Part shown: positions 32,587 through 40,611 of the stretch, in pieces
Layout of the letters: each line of letters starts with the position of its first letter
Position numbering within the stretch: position 1 is the first letter of the stretch
Assembly: GCF_047730085.1 (NCBI RefSeq)
Contig: NZ_CP159830.1
Location: forward strand, 2,108,001 to 2,172,000
Direction: 5' to 3'
DNA: 64,000 nt
Source of the DNA: Njordibacter sp937773555
GTDB lineage: Bacteria > Pseudomonadota > Gammaproteobacteria > Pseudomonadales > Balneatricaceae
Made by a program: the position numbers and the translations under genes
The notes under the pieces: generated by a model
What the model was told of the DNA's origin: nothing
Database searches by the model: none
The model's input: only the letters and a program-made list of their open reading frames with translations

Positions 32587-33780
32587 CTAATTACCATATA
32601 CTTCAAGCTCATCTTTGCGGGCAAGGTAGCTAATTTCTAGGCGTGCCGGCCTACTGTGTTTAATATTAGCTCTGATGCGTTGCTCTGGATCTGCACTATT
32701 CATAGCCTGATATACCCAACGCGCTTGCGTGTCACTAGGCGCCACAATCAGCAGAGTGGCTCGCAAACCGTGGGTTTTTTTGGCCAGCACAACTAACCAC
32801 TGAGCTAGCTGCTTATCCTGTTGCTTAATAAGATGAGCAGGCAAAAGGAGCTTTTGAGTACGTATGGCTGGCAGTTCGGTTACTGGCTCAGATACCACAA
32901 TCATTTGCTGCTTAACATTGCGATTTTCAATGAGCGCCCTCATTTTGGCCAGCTCATTATGCTTTGGGATTATTTTTTTTGCGCGAGACCAAAAGACCCG
33001 TGCTTGTTCAATTTTACCTTTATTAAGGCTCGCTTTTAACAATACATAATAGCGTTGAACAATTTTTTCCAAGGCAGCTAAGGCCAGGGGGTTCTGAGGT
33101 TCTTTTGCTAACACTTTAGACAAATAATAATAGGCACTTTTAGCCTTTGGCGTGGTTAATTGGTCTTTTTCAAAAGCCCAGCCGGCTTCGCCTAACCAAA
33201 AAGCAACGCTGTCAGTGGGGTTTTGAGTAGATACCAAAGACACCGGTATTATTTTTTTAGCAACAGAAGCGACCGTTTTAATGACAGATACAGGCTTCTT
33301 AATTAATGATGTTTTTTTCTTGGCTAATAGGATCGCTTTTTTAGGAACAGGCGTCGTTAGATCCGATACCGGCGGCGATGTTGCAGTGACAGAAGCCATC
33401 TTCACTTTAGGTTTTACTTGAGTGAAGCCTTTTTGGATTGGTTCTGCCTTAATTGGCTCTGCCTTAATTGGCTCTGCCTTAATTGGTTCTGCCTTAATTG
33501 GTTCTGCGTTAATTAGTTCTGCCTGAATTGGCTCTGCCTGAATTGGCTCTGCCTGAATTGGCTCTGCCTGAATTGGCTCTAGTGGGAGCGGATCAACTAT
33601 GGACGGGTTAGCCACTTTTGACGTTGGAATTATTGGTAGGTCAATTACTGGGGCGTTAACAACAGGTTCTGCTTCAGAACTAATTGGCTGCTGCGCAACA
33701 CACGCTGTAAGCATTAAAAATACACCACACAAAATGGCAGTTTGAAGTCTTATTAACGGGTTAACGAGTGGCAGGGGCAT
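32587..33780 (-). CDS. Putative lipoprotein with pentapeptide tandem repeats, function unknown
   Basis: A 397-residue protein I do not recognise. The N-terminus has a lipoprotein signal peptide ending in LTACVAQQ, so it is probably anchored in a membrane. A low-complexity linker of AEPIQ/AEPIK repeats follows at about residues 68-114, then a Lys/Val-rich stretch. A helical TPR-like region begins near 190 (AFWLGEAGWAFEKDQL to ARVFWSRAKKIIPKHNELAKM). The C-terminal 100 residues (LAQWLVVLAKKTHGLRATLLIVAPSD to ISYLARKDELEVYGN) have mixed alpha/beta character with an OmpA-like flavour, but no firm match. The repeat looks like a spacer crossing the periplasm or murein. It lies 104 bases upstream of the DUF2333 gene on the same strand. 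Confidence 0.65.
   Translation of the reverse strand: MPLPLVNPLIRLQTAILCGVFLMLTACVAQQPISSEAEPVVNAPVIDLPIIPTSKVANPSIVDPLPLEPIQAEPIQAEPIQAEPIQAELINAEPIKAEPIKAEPIKAEPIKAEPIQKGFTQVKPKVKMASVTATSPPVSDLTTPVPKKAILLAKKKTSLIKKPVSVIKTVASVAKKIIPVSLVSTQNPTDSVAFWLGEAGWAFEKDQLTTPKAKSAYYYLSKVLAKEPQNPLALAALEKIVQRYYVLLKASLNKGKIEQARVFWSRAKKIIPKHNELAKMRALIENRNVKQQMIVVSEPVTELPAIRTQKLLLPAHLIKQQDKQLAQWLVVLAKKTHGLRATLLIVAPSDTQARWVYQAMNSADPEQRIRANIKHSRPARLEISYLARKDELEVYGN
33440..33580 (-). repeat. 15-bp tandem repeat array (nine units) within lipoprotein gene
   Basis: Nine consecutive 15-bp units, plus a six-base partial tenth, begin GG(T/C)TCTGCC(T/G)(T/G)AATT on the plus strand. Two sub-types lie in separate halves: five ending TTAATT, then four ending TGAATT. 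They encode AEPIK-like and AEPIQ-like pentapeptides. The unit is a multiple of three, so copy changes keep the frame. The blocky sub-types suggest separate recent expansions. Confidence 0.92.
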
Positions 33781-33937
33781 AAAACAGAATCCAAAATAAT
33801 TTATGTCTATAAGAGTAACAGACGCGAGAAGACTCCTCTAGGACTAAATAAATTACAAAAACTTCGGCAAATTCCTGCCAACCTGCTATTATCTTCCATC
33901 ATCTTCATCAACTTGCTGCAGCAACGGAAAGTATTTA

Positions 33938-34378
33938 ATGGCCCAGATCCTGCTACTTAATGGCCCCAACCTCAACCTTCTTGGCAAGAGAGAGCCTGGA
34001 ATTTATGGCACCTTGACCCTGGCGCAGATAGAGTCTCAATGCCAATCTCAGTGTCAGCAAGCGGGTGTGACGTTAGACTGTAAACAAAGTAACGCTGAGC
34101 ACGAACTCATAGAAGCAGTTCATCAAGCGCCTGATCAAGGTGTTCAATTTATTGTTATTAACCCAGCAGCGTTTACACATACTAGTGTGGCACTGCGAGA
34201 TGCCTTTCTTGGAGTGAACATCCCTTTTATTGAAGTTCATTTGAGTAACGTGCACAAGCGCGAAACCTTCCGTCATCATTCCTATTTGTCCGACATTGCC
34301 GAGGGCGTTATTTGCGGCCTAGGCGTTGACGGTTACCATTTTGCTATGGACGCCGCCATTGGCCGTTTGAGCAGTTAA
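33938..34378 (+). CDS. aroQ: 3-dehydroquinate dehydratase, type II
   Basis: The third shikimate-pathway step, 146 residues. The N-terminal ILLLNGPNLNLLGKREPGIYG carries the flexible lid with the catalytic Tyr of type II enzymes. INPAAFTHTSVALRDAF and IEVHLSNVHKRETFRHHSY follow with the active-site His. It heads the aroQ-accB-accC run, the standard gammaproteobacterial order. AccB starts 30 bases after its stop. No oddities. Confidence 0.98.
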   Translation: MAQILLLNGPNLNLLGKREPGIYGTLTLAQIESQCQSQCQQAGVTLDCKQSNAEHELIEAVHQAPDQGVQFIVINPAAFTHTSVALRDAFLGVNIPFIEVHLSNVHKRETFRHHSYLSDIAEGVICGLGVDGYHFAMDAAIGRLSS

Positions 34379-34408
34379 TCCTCATTGTAAAAATTATAGA
34401 GAGATCCC

Positions 34409-34858
34409 ATGGATATTCGTAAAGTTAAAAAGCTCATCGAGTTGCTAGAAGAGTCTGACATTAACGAAATTGAAATTAAAGAAGGTGAAGAGTCTGTGCG
34501 CATTAGCCGCGCTTCATCAGCGATGATGATGGCCGCAGCTGCACCTGTAATGCAAGCTGCTCCAGTAGCAGCTGTCGCTGCCGTTGCTGCACCTGCTGCT
34601 GTTCCAAGTACACCTGCAGTTAGCGGTCACGCTGTAGCTTCTCCTATGGTGGGTACTTTTTACCGTTGCCCATCGCCAGGTGCTCCGGCATTTTCTGAAG
34701 TAGGGCAAACCGTGAAAGAAGGTGATGTCATTTGCATTATTGAAGCCATGAAAATGATGAATCAAATTGAAGCTGACAAGTCTGGCACCATTACAGCTAT
34801 ATTAGTGGAAGATGGCGAAGCGGTTGAATTTGATCAACCTCTGGTCACCATTGCCTAA
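34409..34858 (+). CDS. accB: Biotin carboxyl carrier protein of acetyl-CoA carboxylase
   Basis: Carries biotin between the carboxylase and carboxyltransferase parts of acetyl-CoA carboxylase. It has an N-terminal domain (DIRKVKKLIELLEESDINEIEI), an Ala/Pro/Val-rich flexible linker near residues 45-75, and a C-terminal biotinyl domain. The biotinylated Lys lies in IEAMKMMNQIEAD, and the protruding thumb is SPMVGTFYRCPSPGAP. It has 149 residues. accC starts 14 bases downstream. AGAGAG before ATG serves as the ribosome site. Confidence 0.98.
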   Translation: MDIRKVKKLIELLEESDINEIEIKEGEESVRISRASSAMMMAAAAPVMQAAPVAAVAAVAAPAAVPSTPAVSGHAVASPMVGTFYRCPSPGAPAFSEVGQTVKEGDVICIIEAMKMMNQIEADKSGTITAILVEDGEAVEFDQPLVTIA

Positions 34859-34872
34859 TACCGGAGTTTCCT

Positions 34873-36213
34873 ATGTTAGAAAAAGTTGTTATCGCTAACC
34901 GTGGAGAAATTGCCCTGCGCATTTTGCGTGCCTGTAAAGAACTAGGCATCAAGACTGTGGCTGTGCACTCCAAGGCAGACAAAGACCTTATGCATGTGCG
35001 CTTAGCTGACGAAGCAGTATGCATTGGGCCAAATTCGTCTACTGAAAGCTATTTAAATATCCCCCGCATTTTATCTGCTGCGGAAGTTACCCATGCCACA
35101 GGCATTCACCCAGGATATGGGTTCTTAGCAGAAAATGCTGACTTTGCAGAAATGGTAGAGAGCAGTGGCTTTACCTTTATAGGTCCCACAGCAGCAACCA
35201 TTCGTATAATGGGTGATAAAGTTGCAGCAATTAAAGCGATGCAGCAATCCGGCGTGCCTACAGTGCCAGGGTCTGATGGCCCTCTAGACGATGACGAAGA
35301 GCGGACTAAACGCATTGCAAGAGGCATCGGCTATCCCGTTATTATTAAAGCCTCCGCTGGGGGTGGTGGTCGTGGAATGCGCGTTGTGCACAATGAAGAA
35401 ACCCTGATTACGTCCATTTTAGTGACCAAGGCGGAGTCCAAAGGTGCCTTCGGTAACGATACAGTTTACATGGAAAAGTTCTTACAGAACCCTCGCCACG
35501 TAGAGGTACAAATTTTGGCTGATGGCCAAGGTGGTGTTATTCACCTTTATGATCGGGACTGTTCTATGCAGCGTCGCCATCAAAAAGTGGTAGAAGAAGC
35601 ACCTGCCCCGCATATGGATGCAGCGGCCCGCACGCAAGTGCTTAAAAGCTGCACTGATGCCTGCCTTGAAATCGGTTACCGTGGTGCAGGTACGTTTGAA
35701 TTTTTGTATGAAGACGGTGGTTTCTATTTTATTGAAATGAACACTCGTGTTCAGGTAGAGCATCCGGTGTCCGAGATGATCACTGGTATAGACATCATCA
35801 AAGAACAACTGCTTGTTGCCAGTGGTTACCCACTGTCTGTGAAGCAAGAAGATATCACTATAAACGGCCATGCCTTTGAGTGCCGCATAAACGCAGAAGA
35901 TGCTAAAACATTTATGCCAAGCCCAGGTAAAGTAACCCAGTTTCATGCGCCAGGTGGTTTGGGCGTTCGCGTAGATTCACACCTATATAGTGGCTATACC
36001 GTACCTCCATTTTATGACTCAATGATTGCTAAGATAATCACCCACGCGCCCACTCGCAAAGAAGCACTAAAACGTATGGAAGTGGCTTTAGACGAAATGA
36101 TCATTGATGGCATTAAGACCAACATCCCACTACAAAAAGAAATTGTAAGGGATGCTCTGTTTGCCGAAGGTGGCGTTAATATACACTACCTAGAGAAGAA
36201 ACTAGGGCTTTAA
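34873..36213 (+). CDS. accC: Biotin carboxylase subunit of acetyl-CoA carboxylase
   Basis: Carboxylates biotin on AccB using ATP and bicarbonate, the first committed step of fatty acid synthesis. The 446 residues show the N-terminal preATP-grasp start KVVIANRGEIALRILRA, the glycine-rich ATP loop KASAGGGGRGMRVV, and the active-site block FYFIEMNTRVQVEHPVSEM. The C-terminal domain with ECRINAEDAKTFMPSPGK follows. It is co-transcribed with accB. prmA follows 191 bases later, the usual neighbour. Confidence 0.98.
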   Translation: MLEKVVIANRGEIALRILRACKELGIKTVAVHSKADKDLMHVRLADEAVCIGPNSSTESYLNIPRILSAAEVTHATGIHPGYGFLAENADFAEMVESSGFTFIGPTAATIRIMGDKVAAIKAMQQSGVPTVPGSDGPLDDDEERTKRIARGIGYPVIIKASAGGGGRGMRVVHNEETLITSILVTKAESKGAFGNDTVYMEKFLQNPRHVEVQILADGQGGVIHLYDRDCSMQRRHQKVVEEAPAPHMDAAARTQVLKSCTDACLEIGYRGAGTFEFLYEDGGFYFIEMNTRVQVEHPVSEMITGIDIIKEQLLVASGYPLSVKQEDITINGHAFECRINAEDAKTFMPSPGKVTQFHAPGGLGVRVDSHLYSGYTVPPFYDSMIAKIITHAPTRKEALKRMEVALDEMIIDGIKTNIPLQKEIVRDALFAEGGVNIHYLEKKLGL

Positions 36214-36404
36214 ACCGACTACTTACCCCCCTCGTCTTCGATCTTATCAAGGCTGTTTGTTGACCCTTGCAAGTGTCACGAGCGTCAATAGATCAGGGCA
36301 AAAGAGGGCAATAGCGAGGAGTTTACAGTAAGTAAGTAAATGACGAGCTTGAGCCCTTTTTTAACGCCGAAATATTAGGCGTAATAGCTTACAGAGATCA
36401 AACA

Positions 36405-37298
36405 ATGCCTTGGGTTCAAATTACCTTATCTTCCACACCTGAACACTCTGAGTTTTTAGAGGACATGCTATTGCTATGCGGTGCAGGGGCTGTAAGCATG
36501 CTAGATGGTGCAGACGAGCCTGTATTTGAGCCTATTAAAGGCACTACACCTCTATGGCAAGATACGCGGGTGATGGGCTTATTTGAGGCCGATACAAACG
36601 GTGATGTTTTACTTGAGCACCTGAGTAGCGGGTGGCAAGAGGCTTTCCCACATATCACGTTTCCAAGCCACAAACTCGAAATTTTAGAAGACAAAGATTG
36701 GGAAAGGCAGTGGATGGATCGCTTTGAACCCATTCAATTTGGTGAACACCTGTGGGTTTGCCCCAGCTGGAAACCCGTACCAGACCCAAGCGCAGCTAAT
36801 CTAATGCTAGACCCAGGGCTGGCTTTTGGCACTGGCAGCCACCCCACTACAGCGTTATGTTTGCAATGGATTGCAGAACAAAACTGGCAAACAAAAACGG
36901 TAATTGATTATGGCTGTGGCTCAGGCATTTTAGCCATTGGCGCCATACTCATGGGTGCTGAATATGTGGTGGGCGTAGATAACGATACCCAAGCATTAAC
37001 TGCCACCATAGATAATGCTCAGCGCAACGGCATTGCTGCTGAAAAAATTCCCGTATTTCTACCAGAAAATACGCCTAGTGAGGCCGTAGATGTCATGCTT
37101 GCAAACATCTTAGCAGGGCCATTGATCGATATGGCATCACGCTTAGCTGAGCTCACCAAGACTGGTGGTTTAATTGCCCTATCTGGTATTCTTGAGCATC
37201 AGGCCAGTGCCGTTATAGACGCTTATGAACCTTGGTTTGATATGCATTCTGTCGTCTCTAAAGAGGATTGGGTTCGTATTGACGGCACGAAACGCTAA
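36405..37298 (+). CDS. prmA: Ribosomal protein L11 methyltransferase
   Basis: Trimethylates several amino groups of ribosomal protein L11. The 297-residue protein has the N-terminal substrate-recognition domain, a linker ending WVCPSWK, then the AdoMet fold with DPGLAFGTGSHPTT, VIDYGCGSGILAIGA and the NPPY-equivalent LANILAGPLIDM. In relatives dusB or a hypothetical gene follows. Here three unrelated genes intervene before dusB. The upstream 191-base gap contains a short ACGCC/GGCGT hairpin near 36363-36381 but no clear promoter. Confidence 0.97.
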   Translation: MPWVQITLSSTPEHSEFLEDMLLLCGAGAVSMLDGADEPVFEPIKGTTPLWQDTRVMGLFEADTNGDVLLEHLSSGWQEAFPHITFPSHKLEILEDKDWERQWMDRFEPIQFGEHLWVCPSWKPVPDPSAANLMLDPGLAFGTGSHPTTALCLQWIAEQNWQTKTVIDYGCGSGILAIGAILMGAEYVVGVDNDTQALTATIDNAQRNGIAAEKIPVFLPENTPSEAVDVMLANILAGPLIDMASRLAELTKTGGLIALSGILEHQASAVIDAYEPWFDMHSVVSKEDWVRIDGTKR

Positions 37299-37304
37299 CT
37301 CATC

Positions 37305-38033
37305 ATGGAATTTAGTAACACTGAGTTAATCCTCATTAGTGGCATTTTTGCTTGGTCTGGTTTCGTGCGCGCAGGCTTGGGATTTGGTGGGGCTGCACTG
37401 GGTTTGCCACTCATGTTATTAGTAAAAGACCAACCTTTGTTCTTTTTACCTATCGTTGCTACTCACCTACTCATATTTTCTGGCATTACTACGGGGCTGC
37501 GCTTTCAGCAAGTAGACCGTGAGTTTTTGAAAGAATCGCTAACGTGGATGATCATCCCCAAACTCATTGGTGTTATCGGCTTATTGAGTATGCCAACCCA
37601 ATGGATGGTGATTTTTATTTATTCTATTACTGGTTTTTACGCGATTACTTGGATAGTGAAATGGGAAATTAGCAGCCAGTCCCCTTGGGTAGACCGTTTA
37701 CTCTATATCCTAGGTGGCTATTTTAGTGGTGCCTCATTGATTGGCGCTCCCCTGATTGTTGCTGTAGCGGTAAGAAAAATGGCTATATCAGCCTACCGTG
37801 ATACCTTGTTTGTACTCTGGTTCATTCTGGTCCTAATCAAGATGTCGGCCTTTGCTATTGCAGGGGTAGATCTTCAATGGCAGTGGTCCCTGGCCCTACT
37901 TATACCAACCACCTGTGGCCACCTTCTTGGGCTTAAATTTCATCACCTCATGCTTCAGCGTAACCCTCAAGTGGTACGTCAATGGCTTGGTGTATGCTTA
38001 TTAGGGATAGTTTGTATTGCCCTGTGGCAATAA
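37305..38033 (+). CDS. TSUP (TauE/SafE) family membrane permease
   Basis: A 242-residue integral membrane protein with about seven to eight hydrophobic helices. The TSUP family signature is visible in the first half: FAWSGFVRAGLGFGGAALGLPLMLL, with its conserved glycine run. The second repeat carries LGGYFSGASLIGAPLIVAVAVRK. The family moves sulfite, sulfoacetate or related organic anions out of or into cells; the substrate here is unknown. It begins six bases after prmA, so it is co-transcribed, but it is not part of the conserved cluster and may be a later addition. Confidence 0.85.
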   Translation: MEFSNTELILISGIFAWSGFVRAGLGFGGAALGLPLMLLVKDQPLFFLPIVATHLLIFSGITTGLRFQQVDREFLKESLTWMIIPKLIGVIGLLSMPTQWMVIFIYSITGFYAITWIVKWEISSQSPWVDRLLYILGGYFSGASLIGAPLIVAVAVRKMAISAYRDTLFVLWFILVLIKMSAFAIAGVDLQWQWSLALLIPTTCGHLLGLKFHHLMLQRNPQVVRQWLGVCLLGIVCIALWQ

Positions 38034-38040
38034 GGTTTTA

Positions 38041-38080
38041 ATGTCGCCTGTGTTACAATTATGTCGCTTGTGTTACAATA
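38041..38080 (+). repeat. Tandem 20-bp duplication carrying extended -10-like elements
   Basis: Two 20-bp units with two differences lie in tandem at 38041-38060 and 38061-38080. Each contains TGTTACAAT, an extended -10 promoter shape (TG-N-TACAAT). They lie 68-107 bases before the short proB gene. I infer a duplicated promoter; no good -35 is seen, which is tolerable with an extended -10. Confidence 0.5.
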
Positions 38081-38146
38081 ATTAGTACCCATTAATTACA
38101 CAGGAGTAAAAAATATCTTATTAAATACAACAGTGACGAAGGCCAA

Positions 38147-38914
38147 ATGAAGCGTATTACTTTGAAAGTAGGCAGCGGTGTTTTAACTGAAAACAATGCC
38201 GTCGCCAAGCAGCGTATGCTTAATTTAGTCTCATTTATCGTCAAGTTGAAGCAGTTTTATGACGTCATTTTGGTCTCTTCAGGTGCCGTCTCATCAGGCT
38301 ATACCGCACTCAAATTAGATCGAAAAAAGCATATTAGTAAAAAAGTACTGGCCGCTGTAGGTCAGCCAATTTTAATGAGCAACTATAAAGCGCTGTTCGA
38401 TATTTATGATGTCGTCACTAGTCAGGTGCTAATGACAGAAGAAGATTTTGATTCATTAGCGCATATCGAAATTTTTCGTCAAATTATAGATTCACAAATT
38501 GAACACGAAATAATGCCCATCGTTAACGAAAATGATATCACTACTATTTCTGAGCAAGTATTTGGTGACAACGATCAATTATCGGCTCATGTCGCCCACC
38601 ACAGCGGCTCGGAAATTCTAGTTATTCTGAGCGACATTGACGGCTACTATGACAAAAACCCCAACGAGCACGATGACGCAGTATTGTTCAAATTAGTCAC
38701 AAAAATTCCGCCCTCTGAACTTCAGAAGCCAGATTCGTCTACCCATGAATTTGCTACTGGAGGCATAGTAACCAAGCTTAAAGCTACCCAATTTATGCTA
38801 GATCAGGGCCGCGACATGTTTCTTTGTAATGGCTACGACCTAACCTCCGCAGAAGAATTTTTGCTCGAAGGGACACACAACAAGGGAACGTTATTTTCTC
38901 ACTCAAACAGTTAA
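38147..38914 (+). CDS. proB: Glutamate 5-kinase, short form without PUA domain
   Basis: Phosphorylates glutamate at the gamma carboxyl, the first step of proline synthesis. The amino-acid-kinase fold is clear: KRITLKVGSGVLTENN, then DVILVSSGAVSSGY, IVNENDITTISEQVFGDNDQLSAHVAH and the C-terminal ATGGIVTKLKATQ. It has 255 residues and stops where the PUA domain of typical gammaproteobacterial ProB (about 370 residues) would begin. This short form is more familiar from Campylobacterota. With the duplicated promoter upstream and its non-canonical location, lateral acquisition is plausible. Whether a second, full-length proB exists elsewhere is unknown. Confidence 0.9.
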   Translation: MKRITLKVGSGVLTENNAVAKQRMLNLVSFIVKLKQFYDVILVSSGAVSSGYTALKLDRKKHISKKVLAAVGQPILMSNYKALFDIYDVVTSQVLMTEEDFDSLAHIEIFRQIIDSQIEHEIMPIVNENDITTISEQVFGDNDQLSAHVAHHSGSEILVILSDIDGYYDKNPNEHDDAVLFKLVTKIPPSELQKPDSSTHEFATGGIVTKLKATQFMLDQGRDMFLCNGYDLTSAEEFLLEGTHNKGTLFSHSNS

Positions 38915-38974
38915 CCACACATGTATGCCTGGCTAACACATGGCTGCCTAGGTATGCAGAACGCAGTTAAGTTG

Positions 38975-39304
38975 TTAACTCAACGATGTAGCGCCAGTTT
39001 CCATACGAATAATCTTTCCACCTTGAAGCATAGAAATGCCCATAACGGCTTCTTTTGTGTCATCTGGGTAAGACATAAACATATGCGCTACTAAAATGTC
39101 ATCATTCTCATAAACACAACGGGTAGAATCTTGAATAAACTTGTCATTACCAAACATGCCCGTAATCATTTCGCCCCATTGGCTTTTGGAGAAGCTGTTG
39201 CCGGTTTTATGAAAAACAACAGTAAAATCTTCATGCAGAAGGTCCATGTAAGCCGCTACATTTTTATCAGCCATTGACTGTTCTATTTTATCGTACATCG
39301 ACAT
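38975..39304 (-). CDS. SnoaL/NTF2-like small protein
   Basis: A 109-residue protein with the NTF2/SnoaL cone fold pattern: a helical start (YDKIEQSMADKNVAAYMDLLHEDFTVVFH), then beta strands ending in a GGKIIRMETGA strand. Such proteins serve as small isomerases, polyketide cyclases or regulatory domains; the function here is unknown. I chose ATG 39304, preceded by an AAAGGAA box. An upstream extension to 39400 has no ribosome site and poor protein character. It lies between the short proB (convergent) and dusB (divergent). A palindrome at 39424-39440 lies 120 bases upstream. Confidence 0.75.
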   Translation of the reverse strand: MSMYDKIEQSMADKNVAAYMDLLHEDFTVVFHKTGNSFSKSQWGEMITGMFGNDKFIQDSTRCVYENDDILVAHMFMSYPDDTKEAVMGISMLQGGKIIRMETGATSLS

Positions 39305-39423
39305 TATGAGTTTCCTTTTATTATAATTATTTAAGTGCACTGCGTGCATCACCATAGACGGTCTATTAAGCTCAATGTGTTCGCAAGCAAATTTCATCAT
39401 ACATTCTTCTAGGTATCAAATAT

Positions 39424-39440
39424 AGTACATTTTCTGTACT
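39424..39440. promoter_or_regulatory. AGTACA-N5-TGTACT palindrome, candidate operator
   Basis: A perfect six-base inverted repeat with a five-base spacer in the 307-base region between the divergent SnoaL-like gene and dusB. A second small palindrome, TGCAC-TGC-GTGCA, lies at 39336-39348 just upstream of the SnoaL-like start. Such dyads suit winged-helix dimers. The binding protein is unknown. Confidence 0.35.
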
Positions 39441-39523
39441 CAGAAAGGGGGTTAAATATCACCTTAAATACGCACCCTCAGCGTTTGTTTTAACACATAT
39501 AGCCAATTTCATCACCAGATGAG

Positions 39524-39552
39524 TTGAACAAAAAACGTACAACTCGTACAAT
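39524..39552 (+). promoter_or_regulatory. Sigma70-type promoter of dusB-fis
   Basis: TTGAAC (39524-39529) and TACAAT (39547-39552) are separated by exactly 17 bases, a near-consensus promoter. The start of transcription would be near 39559, giving a leader of about 50 bases before dusB. A G-rich AGGG follows the -10. Growth-rate-controlled expression of dusB-fis is known in enterobacteria; similar control here is inferred. Confidence 0.62.
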
Positions 39553-39611
39553 AGGGTCATTAATTTTTAACACTCTCTTGTGACAAATTTTAGGCATTTT
39601 TTAAACTTGTA

Positions 39612-40607
39612 ATGAATTACTCTAGTGTTATTCACGGTTTTGCTATTGGTCCTCACCAGCTTGAAAATGGCTTGATTTTGGCGCCCATGGCTGGGATCAC
39701 TGACCGTCCATTTCGGCACCTATGTCGTCACCTAGGTGCGGGGCTAGCTGTTGCCGAAATGCTCACTTCTGACACCTCCTTGTGGCATACACAAAAATCT
39801 CAACGCCGCTTACCCCATGCTGATGACAGTTTGCCTATTAGTGTGCAAATTGCCGGCAGTGAGCCAGCTCAAATGGCCCATGCGGCCCAAGCCAATGTTG
39901 CGCTTGGGGCCCAAATTATCGATATTAATATGGGTTGCCCTGCAAAAAAAGTACTCAAAAAAGCTGCAGGTTCAGCATTACTGCGAGACCCTAACTTAGT
40001 TAAAGACATACTAACAGCAGTGGTTTCTGCCGTAGACGTGCCGGTAACTTTAAAGATACGCACAGGATGGAGTACTGACCAACGTAACGGTTTAGATATT
40101 GCAAATATTGCCCAAGATGCGGGCATCCAAGCCCTCGCAGTGCATGGCAGAACACGTGCCTGTGGATTTAAAGGTGAGGTAGAGTACGACACGATCGCTG
40201 CTATAAAGCAGGCCTTAAATATCCCAGTGATTGCTAACGGCGACATCAATACTGCAGAAGATGCGGCCCATGTGCTCTGTTATACTGGTGCTGATGGGAT
40301 TATGATAGGTAGAGGCGCCCAAGGCAACCCTTGGCTTTTCCAACAGGTGCACCACTACCTTAAACATGGCACACCCCTAGAAAAACCGAGCAACGCTAAA
40401 GTTTGGCAAATATTAGAGCAACATCTATATGGTCTGTATAGCTTGTATGGAGAGGTTATGGGGCCACGCATTGCACGCAAACATGTGGGCTGGTACCTGA
40501 AGCAAGAACCTACCCAGCGAAAACTATTTAATCAACTACAGACTCAACTGCAGCAACTTGAGTTTTTAAACCACTACTTTGACAGCGCTGAAGAGCAGGC
40601 GGCTTAG
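39612..40607 (+). CDS. dusB: tRNA-dihydrouridine synthase B
   Basis: An FMN-dependent reductase forming dihydrouridine in tRNA. The 331 residues contain LAPMAGITDRPFRHLC, the catalytic Cys region DINMGCPAKKVLKKAAGSALL, VHGRTRACGFKGE and MIGRGAQGNPWLF, all standard. It is the first gene of the dusB-fis pair; fis begins four bases after its stop. The start ATG 39612 follows an AT-rich leader with little Shine-Dalgarno character. In most relatives prmA lies just upstream; here three extra genes intervene. Confidence 0.97.
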   Translation: MNYSSVIHGFAIGPHQLENGLILAPMAGITDRPFRHLCRHLGAGLAVAEMLTSDTSLWHTQKSQRRLPHADDSLPISVQIAGSEPAQMAHAAQANVALGAQIIDINMGCPAKKVLKKAAGSALLRDPNLVKDILTAVVSAVDVPVTLKIRTGWSTDQRNGLDIANIAQDAGIQALAVHGRTRACGFKGEVEYDTIAAIKQALNIPVIANGDINTAEDAAHVLCYTGADGIMIGRGAQGNPWLFQQVHHYLKHGTPLEKPSNAKVWQILEQHLYGLYSLYGEVMGPRIARKHVGWYLKQEPTQRKLFNQLQTQLQQLEFLNHYFDSAEEQAA

Positions 40608-40611
40608 CACC

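Noticed and set aside
33440..33580. Regularly spaced repeats that might be a CRISPR array
   Set aside because: The 15-bp units are contiguous with no spacers, keep frame and encode a protein linker.
38041..38080. Tandem 20-mers as an iteron-type replication origin
   Set aside because: There are only two copies, no DnaA boxes or replication gene nearby, and the location fits a promoter better.
39305..39400. N-terminal extension of the SnoaL-like protein
   Set aside because: There is no ribosome site, the extension has no fold character, and AAAGGAA precedes the internal ATG.
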